Source: Prevotella illustrans (GTDB lineage Bacteria > Bacteroidota > Bacteroidia > Bacteroidales > Bacteroidaceae). Taken from it: DNA of 44,772 nucleotides. Location: assembly GCF_017426725.1 (NCBI RefSeq), contig NZ_JAERMS010000022.1, positions 1 through 44,772 of the forward strand, in the 5' to 3' direction. Below are positions 1-7,518 of the stretch, piece by piece. Both the position numbers and the translations under genes were made by a program. Within the stretch, counting starts at the first letter, position 1, and every line of letters starts with the position of its first letter. Below the pieces are notes generated by a model, which was not told the origin of the DNA, searched no databases, and saw nothing but the letters and a program-made list of their open reading frames with translations.

Positions 1-8
1 TGAGGATT

Positions 9-920
9 TTAGCCCTTAACTTTTATATAACAAAAATGTTTACCGGACAGCAATAATTCGATATAGCGATTGGAACGCTCCAAACATCCCTCTTGGCTCA
101 ACAGCCCCGCCAGACTCCACAGCGAAGCCTGGTCCATCACGGCATTGCGGATGTCGCTCAGGGCCGACCGAGCCAGCCAATACTTACGTGACGGCACATT
201 GCCCAGCCCCTTATAGATTTCCGAACGGAAGAAAGCCATGTTGGCAAACTCGGGCGTATCGTTCTCCACTTGGTTGAGCCACAAGTCCGACAGTCGCAGC
301 GCGGCCCGATAGTCGGCGGCCGAGTAGAGTTGTCCTATCTTACGCCACAGGTACAGATTGTCGTTCGGCGGCAGCAAACTGCACAGCGAATCACGATACA
401 GGTTGGCCAAGGCGGTGCTCTCCCGTCGGATGGTTTTGTCCTTGGAATAGTAGCTCATCTCGCCATAAAGATGGTTCATGCAGTCATAGTAGTCTATCAA
501 CTGTCGCCCACGGAGCAGGTGCCGGTCGATCATACGCTGATAAGCGAGAGCTTCCGGATAGAATCCCGTGGCGGCATATTGGTGCGTCAGGGCGATATAA
601 TCGCTCTGCAGCACCTCAATCTGCCGCATTTGACGTGCCAATCCGATACATATATTCAGGTAATGGATGGCCGAATCGTTCATAAAAGACTCATAAGACT
701 TGAAAAGTTCCCATGCCAACTGATGACGATTCATCAATCCATGGGCTGAAAGATACTTACGATGAATGTCATTGATGCGGACTTTACGCCGTAAGATGTA
801 ATTGTCGGACTTGCTGATTTCTCTGTCCAGACAACGATAGAGCGAATCGAGGTTCATCTGTTGTGCCATAGTGGTGAGCGACAACATCACAAAAGCGATC
901 GTAAGGAATATTTGTTTCAT
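9..920 (-). pseudogene. DUF6377-like sensor/regulator, apparently truncated after its N-terminal half
   Basis: The 303-residue product begins with a signal peptide ending near TMAQQ, followed by a helical, TPR-like region starting LDSLYRCLDREISKSDNYIL. I recognise this as the N-terminal sensory part of DUF6377-type regulators of Bacteroidota. These usually run to about 500 or more residues, with a membrane segment and a C-terminal helix-turn-helix, both missing here. The similarity seems to stop at about NRYIE. The last 14 residues (LLSGKHFCYIKVKG) do not look like the family, and neither other frame restores it, so a plain frameshift is unlikely. The ATG at 920 is preferred to a TTG two codons upstream because it starts the signal peptide. 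The gene is divergent from susC of the beta-1,6-glucan locus, a usual place for a PUL regulator. It may be a remnant or a stand-alone sensor. The family call is from memory of its sequence pattern. Confidence 0.55.
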
Positions 921-946
921 AATCAACCGTTGATTCTATCACCTCA

Positions 947-978
947 CAAAGATATGGAATCTTTGCTCTCCTTCCAAA
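947..978 (-). promoter_or_regulatory. Promoter of the DUF6377-like gene
   Basis: On the minus strand, TTTG (978-975), a 20-nt spacer and TATCTTTG (954-947) match the Bacteroidota consensus TTTG-N19..21-TAnnTTTG. The predicted transcript would have a leader of only about 20 nt before the ATG at 920, which shows that the truncated gene still has a promoter. Confidence 0.7.
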
Positions 979-1152
979 CACCAGCAAGTAAAAAACCTTG
1001 TATTTTATCTATATTTTATATACGGAAATCTATATTTTCAGCCACCCTTATAAAGAACTATCTGTCTGATTATCAACGGTTTTATATTTTTATAGAGCTA
1101 TAAAAGTCTACATCCTTTGCTTTGTATCAATATCATAGGACTGAAAAAGGGC

Positions 1153-1160
1153 TATCTTTG
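1153..1160 (+). promoter_or_regulatory. -7 element of the first susC promoter
   Basis: TATCTTTG fits the Bacteroidota -7 consensus TAnnTTTG. No good TTTG lies at the expected -33 distance, which suggests a promoter needing an activator. Transcription from here gives a leader of about 100 nt before the susC ATG at 1271. Confidence 0.55.
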
Positions 1161-1168
1161 CATTGAAA

Positions 1169-1240
1169 GGTTTCGGAAACCGAGACAAACCTAATATTCG
1201 GATGTAGCCTGCGGCGAAGCAGGCACGGAAAAACCTAATA
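1169..1240 (+). promoter_or_regulatory. Structured 5' leader of the first susC
   Basis: The leader holds a small hairpin GGTTT-CGG-AAACC (1169-1181) and a stronger one, GCCTGC (1207-1212) pairing with GCAGGC (1219-1224). AAACCTAATA occurs on both sides of the second hairpin (1187-1196 and 1231-1240). The motif GCCTGCGGCGAAGC (1207-1220) is 12/14 identical to one in the second susC leader, at nearly the same distance from the start codon. A post-transcriptional control role is inferred. Confidence 0.45.
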
Positions 1241-1270
1241 ATAACGTAAACAAATTCTAACTAAACCACA

Positions 1271-4261
1271 ATGAAAGCAAACAACCATTTATCAGTGATG
1301 AAGCGTCTTTTCGTTTTCCTGCTGGTCATGTGCGCTTCGCTTACGGCCTTCGCCCAGAAGGTCAGCGTTCGTGGCACCGTGACCGACAGCCGGAATGAGC
1401 CTATCATCGGCGCCTCTGTGCTGGAACAGGGCACCTCCAACGGCGTGGCGACCGACCCGGACGGCCATTTTACCATTCAAGTAAACAAGGACGCCACACT
1501 ACGCGTTTCCTACATCGGTTATAAAACCAAGACCGTGAAGGCCACAAGCAGCATGAAAATCGTGCTGGAAGAAGAGGCCAACATGCTCGAAGAGGTCGTG
1601 ACAATCGGTTATGGTTCGGTGAAGCGCAAGGACGTGACCACCGCCGTATCGAGTGTTTCCACCGCCGATCTCGACACCCGTCCCATCGTCAGCGCCGTAC
1701 AGGGCATGCAAGGCAAGGCTGCCGGACTGCAAATCAGTCAGGCCAACGGTCAGCCGGGCTCGGCACCCACCATCCGTGTGCGTGGTACGACGTCGCTCAA
1801 CGGATCGAACAACCCACTCTATGTAGTTGACGGCGTGCCCGTAGACAACATCGACTACCTCTCGGCCGATGACATCGACAACATTCAGATACTGAAAGAC
1901 GCCTCCGGTGCGGCCATCTATGGTAGCCGTGCGGCCAACGGCGTGGTCATCATCGGTACGAAACAGGGCAAGGCCGGCGTGGCCAAGGTCAGCCTCAACG
2001 CCCACTATGCCTTCAATACCGTGCGCGACAATCAGAATCCACTGAACACTAAGCAGTATATGGATCTCATCAACGAGATGAATGAGAAAGGTGTTCTCAA
2101 GCTCGTTCTGCCCGATAACCTCCGCGATCAAACCGACTGGAAGAAAGAAGTGTACCGTACCGGTAACGTACAAGACTACCAACTCTCCATCACCAACGGC
2201 ACCGAAAAGTTGCGTTATTTCCTTTCGGGTGGCTTCACGGGCGAGAACGGAGTCATCGTTCATTCAAACTTTAAGCGCTACAATGTGCGCGGAACCATCG
2301 AGAACGACATCAACGAATGGCTCACCATCAATGCCGGTATAGCTTATTCGGATTATACTTATAAAGGAACAGGTATCATTTCGGGTACCGGCGCCGACCG
2401 CGGCGGCGTGGTGCCGGCCATCTTGAGCACACCTTCCTATGGCCCCGTATGGGACAAAGACAATCCCGGACAATACTATTCCGACTTCTACGGTGTCAAT
2501 GTAGACGGTCCGTTAGAGAACATTGCCCGCACCAAGGACAATAAGAGTCAGTATAACAAACTGCTGGCATCGGGTAAAGCCATCGTAAGATTCATGCCCG
2601 AGCTCATCTGGACGTCTACTCTCTCGTTCGACCGCAGCAGCGGAACAATTACCAACTTCCTCGATCCCTGGCTCACTCGTGAGGGACGCAATCAGCATGG
2701 CACCGGCTACGACAGCCGTTCGACCGGCACCGTGTGGACATTCGACAATATCGTGAACTGGAAAAAGAATTTCGGACGCCACGGTCTCGACGTCATGGCC
2801 GGATCGTCATGGACCCATAGCGACTGGAGCCAGAACTACATCAATGGCTCCGACTATGTCAATGACGACACCCGAACACTCAATGCCGCCAACAAAATCA
2901 GTTGGACCGGCACCGGTTCGTCGGCTGCTGACTGGGCCATCCTCTCTTTCTTCGGCCGACTGCAATACAACTGGAACGACACCTACATGCTCACGGCCAA
3001 CCTCCGTGCCGACGGCAGTTCACGTCTGGCCCCCGGCCATCGTTGGGGTTACTTCCCCTCGTTCTCCGGCGCGTGGCGTGTATCGAACGAAAAGTTCATG
3101 AAGAACATTACGTGGATTGACGATCTGAAGATTCGCGGCGGATGGGGACAGACCGGAAACCAAAGCGGACTGGGCGATTACAGCTATCTGGCCATGTACA
3201 ACTTCAATCGTATCGAATGGTGGAAGCAAGGGCAGGAGCATGCCACCGCCACCCGAACCCAGTCGACCTTGAGCAATCCCGAACTCACTTGGGAGACGAC
3301 CAGCCAGACGAACCTCGGTTTTGACCTCACCGTCTTGCGCAACCGACTGTCTTTCTTCTTCGACATTTATTATAAAAAGACCAGCGACTTGCTCATTTCC
3401 ATCGAGCTTCCGGCCGGTAGCGCTCCCGCACGCAACCTTACCTACAACGGCGGTGAGATTGTCAATAAGGGTCTTGAACTGACCATCAGCTCGAAAAACC
3501 TGACGAATAAGCTGAAGTGGAACTCCGATTTCAATATCTCGTTCAACCGCAACAAGGTTAAAAAGCTCGACCTGGTGTCTATATATTGGAACGCAAGCAC
3601 AGGCGGCAAGGCAGCCGAAGCCGTGGTACGCAATGCCGTGGGCCATCCGCTCGGCGCATTCTATGGCTACATCTCCGAGGGCGTTGATCCCGAAACAGGT
3701 AACCTTATCTATAAGGACGTGAACGAAGACGGTCGCGTTTCTGACAACGACCGCACCTATATCGGCGATCCGAATCCCGATTTTATCTTCGGTCTGACCA
3801 ATACGTTCTCGTACAAGGGCTTTGACCTGAGCATCCTCCTGCAAGGTAGCGTAGGCAATGATATATATAATGTGTCGCGCATGGACAGCGAAGGCATGTT
3901 CGACGGCCGCAACCAATCGACCCGCGTGCTGGAACGCTGGCGTGTGCCGGGCCAGAAAACGAAGGTTCCTCGTGTAGACTTCAACCAGAAAAACTCCACC
4001 TACTATCTGGAAGATGGCAGCTATCTGCGTATAAAAGATATCACGCTGGCATACAACGTGCCCAAAAGTGTACAGAAGAAAATCAGTCTCACACGATTCA
4101 CGCCTTACATCTCTCTCAGCAACATGCTGACCTTCACCAACTACAGTGGTCGCGACCCTGAAGTGAACCAGTATGGCAACAGTGGTGCCGTGCAGGGAAT
4201 CGACTGGGGAACCTATCCGTTAAACCGCTCGTTCGTCGTAGGTTTGAAAGTGGAATTCTGA
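1271..4261 (+). CDS. SusC-like TonB-dependent outer-membrane transporter (beta-1,6-glucan PUL)
   Basis: This 996-residue protein is a SusC/RagA family TonB-linked outer-membrane channel that imports oligosaccharides with its SusD partner. A signal peptide (about residues 1-29, ending AFAQ) is followed by a carboxypeptidase-regulatory-like domain (VRGTVTDSRNEPIIGASV), a TonB box-like stretch near EVVTIGYGS, a plug domain (ALYVVDG-type segment reading PLYVVDGVPVDNI and then ILKDASGAAIYGSRAANGVV) and a long beta-barrel ending in an aromatic residue (GLKVEF). An internal ATG at 1301 (MKRLFVF) would also give a good signal peptide, so the start is uncertain by ten codons. It opens a five-gene run with susD, GH30, a glycan-binding lipoprotein and GH3. 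The substrate, beta-1,6-gluco-oligosaccharide, is inferred from that order. Confidence 0.95.
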   Translation: MKANNHLSVMKRLFVFLLVMCASLTAFAQKVSVRGTVTDSRNEPIIGASVLEQGTSNGVATDPDGHFTIQVNKDATLRVSYIGYKTKTVKATSSMKIVLEEEANMLEEVVTIGYGSVKRKDVTTAVSSVSTADLDTRPIVSAVQGMQGKAAGLQISQANGQPGSAPTIRVRGTTSLNGSNNPLYVVDGVPVDNIDYLSADDIDNIQILKDASGAAIYGSRAANGVVIIGTKQGKAGVAKVSLNAHYAFNTVRDNQNPLNTKQYMDLINEMNEKGVLKLVLPDNLRDQTDWKKEVYRTGNVQDYQLSITNGTEKLRYFLSGGFTGENGVIVHSNFKRYNVRGTIENDINEWLTINAGIAYSDYTYKGTGIISGTGADRGGVVPAILSTPSYGPVWDKDNPGQYYSDFYGVNVDGPLENIARTKDNKSQYNKLLASGKAIVRFMPELIWTSTLSFDRSSGTITNFLDPWLTREGRNQHGTGYDSRSTGTVWTFDNIVNWKKNFGRHGLDVMAGSSWTHSDWSQNYINGSDYVNDDTRTLNAANKISWTGTGSSAADWAILSFFGRLQYNWNDTYMLTANLRADGSSRLAPGHRWGYFPSFSGAWRVSNEKFMKNITWIDDLKIRGGWGQTGNQSGLGDYSYLAMYNFNRIEWWKQGQEHATATRTQSTLSNPELTWETTSQTNLGFDLTVLRNRLSFFFDIYYKKTSDLLISIELPAGSAPARNLTYNGGEIVNKGLELTISSKNLTNKLKWNSDFNISFNRNKVKKLDLVSIYWNASTGGKAAEAVVRNAVGHPLGAFYGYISEGVDPETGNLIYKDVNEDGRVSDNDRTYIGDPNPDFIFGLTNTFSYKGFDLSILLQGSVGNDIYNVSRMDSEGMFDGRNQSTRVLERWRVPGQKTKVPRVDFNQKNSTYYLEDGSYLRIKDITLAYNVPKSVQKKISLTRFTPYISLSNMLTFTNYSGRDPEVNQYGNSGAVQGIDWGTYPLNRSFVVGLKVEF

Positions 4262-4300
4262 AATTATTTTAGGAGTTAAAACAAAAAATATTCCGAAGAT

Positions 4301-5821
4301 ATGAAAACAAAATATATCAAATTCATGGTGATGGGAGTCGTAGCCACGTCGCTGACAGCTTGCTCTCTCGACACCGAACCCATCTCATCGCCTTCCGAAC
4401 TGACGGAAGGACGACAGACCGATACGACGACTGCCGTATTGAAAGACCGTGAAGCGGCTATCAGTCAGCGCACAGTCCTCTATCAGCTGTTCAGAAACCG
4501 ACAGGAACACATGCACCTCGACTACGTGCTGTTGGGCGAGGCTCATGCCGACAATGCCTATGCCGGCACGACGGGGCAGGAAACCATTCCCCTTGAAACC
4601 AATGCGCTCGATGCCACAACCGGAACTTTGGGACGTGACTGGAGCCGCTATCTGGAAGACATAGCCAAGGCCAACGTGCTCATCAACGGCGTCGAACAGT
4701 TGAAAGAAAACGGACAAATCCGTGACGACGACTATCGTCAATGGCGCGCCGAAGGTCAGATATTCCGTGCTTTGATGATGTTCCGCATGGTTCGTATGTG
4801 GGGTTCGCTGCCCATTATCACCAAAGTGGCCAAGACGATTACATCGGCAAATATCAAAGAGGTGTATCCCACTTACTTCCCGCCACGCTCCACCACAGAG
4901 GAATGCTACCGACAGATCATCAGCGACCTGGAGTATGCCGATCAGAACGCGCCCGACATTTCGACCACCGACCGCACTATCATGTCGAAGACCGTGGCTC
5001 AGGCACTGCTTTGCAAGGTTTACGCAGAGAAGGCCGTACAGGATTACGACAAAGTGATTGCCTACGCCCAGAAAGTGCGCAACACGACCGGCGTGGCACT
5101 GGAACCTGATTTCAAGACGCTTTGGGGATGGGACGACACCAAGAAAGACTGCCTGAAGCGTAACACAAGCGAAGGTCTTCTCGAAGTGCACTGGCTGCCA
5201 GGTAGTGGCAACTGGGAAAGCTGGATGTATGGGCGCAGTCTGGAAGACTATAACAATGCCTTCACCTGGGCTAAGTGGGTGACTCCGTCGCGCGATCTCA
5301 TAAAGGACTTCACCGATGAGAACGACACCACACGCCTTAACCAGACGGTGGTCTACTATAGCTGCGGCTGGAGTAACTACTATCCCGCCTCACATTACGC
5401 TTTCATGTACAAGCTTCGTTCGGGCTATAACAACGAGTACGTGGTGCGTTTGGCCGACATCATCCTACTCGAAGCCGAGGCCTACGCCGCCAAGGGCGAT
5501 ACGCAGAACAGTGCCAAACTGGTCAACATGATTCGTCAGCGGGCTAAACTGAAGGTTCTGACGGCCGACAAGACAGCCTCGAAGGAAAAAATGCTGGAGG
5601 CCGTGCTTCACGAGCGCCGTCTCGAATTGGCCATGGAAGGCGAACGCTGGTATGACCTCTGCCGCTACGACAAGGTGGAAGAAGTGATGAACACGCTGAC
5701 GGGCCGCGACGTAGGCCGCCTACCGCTTGTGCGACAATTCGACAAGAACCAGTACCTCATGCCGATTCCGCAATCTGCACTCGACGAAAACCAAAACTTA
5801 CAGCAGAATCCGGGGTATTGA
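4301..5821 (+). CDS. SusD/RagB-like glycan-binding lipoprotein (beta-1,6-glucan PUL)
   Basis: This 506-residue surface lipoprotein is the lid-like glycan-binding partner of SusC. The lipobox SLTAC puts the lipidated cysteine at residue 21. The SusD/RagB pattern is clear: an N-terminal helical repeat region (EGQIFRALMMFRMVRMWGSLPII) and a C-terminal region with RLADIILLEAEAYA, then HERRLELAMEGERWYDL and a final LMPIPQSALDENQNLQQNPGY, the usual C-terminus of the family. It starts 39 bp after susC, so the two are almost surely co-transcribed. Glycan specificity cannot be read from the sequence and is inferred from the GH30 and GH3 downstream. Confidence 0.95.
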   Translation: MKTKYIKFMVMGVVATSLTACSLDTEPISSPSELTEGRQTDTTTAVLKDREAAISQRTVLYQLFRNRQEHMHLDYVLLGEAHADNAYAGTTGQETIPLETNALDATTGTLGRDWSRYLEDIAKANVLINGVEQLKENGQIRDDDYRQWRAEGQIFRALMMFRMVRMWGSLPIITKVAKTITSANIKEVYPTYFPPRSTTEECYRQIISDLEYADQNAPDISTTDRTIMSKTVAQALLCKVYAEKAVQDYDKVIAYAQKVRNTTGVALEPDFKTLWGWDDTKKDCLKRNTSEGLLEVHWLPGSGNWESWMYGRSLEDYNNAFTWAKWVTPSRDLIKDFTDENDTTRLNQTVVYYSCGWSNYYPASHYAFMYKLRSGYNNEYVVRLADIILLEAEAYAAKGDTQNSAKLVNMIRQRAKLKVLTADKTASKEKMLEAVLHERRLELAMEGERWYDLCRYDKVEEVMNTLTGRDVGRLPLVRQFDKNQYLMPIPQSALDENQNLQQNPGY

Positions 5822-5979
5822 CTTATATACAAGGAGTCATTTAAGGAGTTAAAGGGAATAAAGACATTGCTCCGACTACTCTGAAACTCTATGAGAAAGA
5901 CATCTGTCTTAACTCCTTGGCAAGTGAAACGAGCGCTAACTCCTTTTACTCCGAAAATAATTTATTAACGAACATCCTT
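5822..5979 (+). other. susD-GH30 intercistronic region with inverted repeats
   Basis: This gap is long (158 bp) for a co-directional PUL pair. AAGGAGTTAA (5843-5852) is the exact reverse complement of TTAACTCCTT (5909-5918), and the loop holds a smaller palindrome AAGACA-TC-TGTCTT (5897-5910). A third relative, CTAACTCCTT, starts at about 5936. An mRNA stem here could set different transcript levels for susCD and the enzymes. No -7 consensus was found in the gap. Confidence 0.4.
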
Positions 5980-7506
5980 ATGAAAAAGAATTATATGTAT
6001 ATCACAACACTGCTTTTAAGCATGACCATGTCGGCTCTCACGGCCTGTGGCGTTGACAGCGGCTTCGATATCAAGCCTGCTCCCGAAGAAAATACGCTCC
6101 CTAATCCTATTCCTCCCGCAGGAGAGGCCCGTACCTTCACGTCGATGGCTAACGGCTACACCATGTTCAAGCAGGGTAGCAGCGCATTGACCACCGGCAC
6201 ATCAATGGCACCGACCACTATTCAACTGGATCCCTCGAAAGAATATCAGACGATGGACGGATTCGGCTTTGCCATTACCTACTCTACGTGCTATAACCTG
6301 CTCATGATGAAGCCTGAAGATCGCGTGGCTCTTCTCAAGAAGACCTATTCGCAGACCGAAGGTTACGGTGTAAGCTATGCCCGTATCTCCATCGGTTGCA
6401 ACGACTTCAGCAGCACCGAATACACCCTGTGTGACACGAAAGGGCTGGAGAACTTCGCGTTTTACAAAGACGAGACCGACTACGTGCTCCCCATCTTGAA
6501 AGAGATTCTGACCATCAATCCCAATCTGAAGATTATCGCGGCTCCCTGGACCTGCCCCAAATGGATGAAAGTGAAAGACCTCAGGACCAAGGCTGCTTTC
6601 GATTCGTGGACTGACGGACACTTCAATCCCGACCTGCGGACCGACTATGCCAACTACTTCGTGAAGTTCATCGAAAAGATGAAAGCTGAAGGTATCAACA
6701 TTTATGCCGTAAGCCCGCAAAACGAACCGCTCAACAAGGCCAACTGCGCCTCGCTCTATATGCCATGGGACGAGGAAGCCGCGTTTGTCAAGGAACTGGC
6801 CGCCGCGTTCAAGAAGAACAATCTCAGCACAAAGATCTACGTCTACGATCACAACTATGACTACAGCAATGACAAGGAACAGAATGACTATCCTATCAAG
6901 ATCTATAACGCGCTGGGCAAAAACTTCGAAGGTTCCGAACTAGTGGTGGGCGCAGCCTATCACGACTATGGTGGCAACAACGAAGAGCTGACCGATATTC
7001 ACAATCAGGCCGCGGACAAAGAACTGATCTTTTCCGAAAGCAGTATCGGTGTCTGGAACGACGGTCGCAACCTCGGAAAGCGCCTGATGGAAGATATGAA
7101 GAACGTAATGTTCGGCACGGTAAACCGGTGGTGTAAGGCCGTACTGGTGTGGAACCTCATGCTCGACGAAAAGATGGGGCCCAATCTCGACGGCGGTTGC
7201 CAGACCTGTTATGGTGCCATTGACATCTATAACAACTACCAGACGCTGAAATATAACTCCCACTACTACATCATCTGCTACCTGTCGAGCGTCGTTCGTC
7301 CGGGTGCCAAGCGCATCGGCACGGCGCTGCGCAGCTACAAGAGCAGCAACCTCATCTACTCCGCATTCATCAATCCCGACGGCACCAAAGCGGTTGTCAT
7401 GCTCAACGCGGGCGACAATGATCTCAATGTCACCATCAGCGACAACAACAGCTACTTCTCTGTTAAGGTTCCTGCCCAAGGTGTGATTTCAACAACGTGG
7501 AAATAA
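5980..7506 (+). CDS. GH30 endo-beta-1,6-glucanase-like lipoprotein
   Basis: This 508-residue protein looks like glycoside hydrolase family 30, probably the GH30_3 beta-1,6-glucanase type. The start at 5980 is chosen because MKKNYMYITT begins a lipoprotein signal with lipobox ALTAC (Cys23); the frame stays open 21 codons further up but those residues do not resemble a signal. Family marks seen: QTMDGFGFAIT (about 90-100), the acid/base in VSPQNEP (Glu249), the nucleophile in ELIFSESSIG (Glu353), and a C-terminal beta-sandwich from about residue 430. GH30 enzymes hydrolyse beta-linked glucans or related substrates with retention. Lipidation suggests a surface endo-enzyme that cuts polymer before SusC uptake. 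The order susC-susD-GH30-SGBP-GH3 matches the known Bacteroides pustulan locus, the main reason for the 1,6-glucan call. Glucosylceramidase-type activity is the alternative. Confidence 0.85.
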   Translation: MKKNYMYITTLLLSMTMSALTACGVDSGFDIKPAPEENTLPNPIPPAGEARTFTSMANGYTMFKQGSSALTTGTSMAPTTIQLDPSKEYQTMDGFGFAITYSTCYNLLMMKPEDRVALLKKTYSQTEGYGVSYARISIGCNDFSSTEYTLCDTKGLENFAFYKDETDYVLPILKEILTINPNLKIIAAPWTCPKWMKVKDLRTKAAFDSWTDGHFNPDLRTDYANYFVKFIEKMKAEGINIYAVSPQNEPLNKANCASLYMPWDEEAAFVKELAAAFKKNNLSTKIYVYDHNYDYSNDKEQNDYPIKIYNALGKNFEGSELVVGAAYHDYGGNNEELTDIHNQAADKELIFSESSIGVWNDGRNLGKRLMEDMKNVMFGTVNRWCKAVLVWNLMLDEKMGPNLDGGCQTCYGAIDIYNNYQTLKYNSHYYIICYLSSVVRPGAKRIGTALRSYKSSNLIYSAFINPDGTKAVVMLNAGDNDLNVTISDNNSYFSVKVPAQGVISTTWK

Positions 7507-7518
7507 AACCGAACCGAT

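Noticed and set aside
1499..3916. Long minus-strand open frames of 254 and 298 codons inside the first susC
   Set aside because: They are antisense to a full-length, well-recognised SusC gene and have no recognisable domain; they follow from its codon usage.
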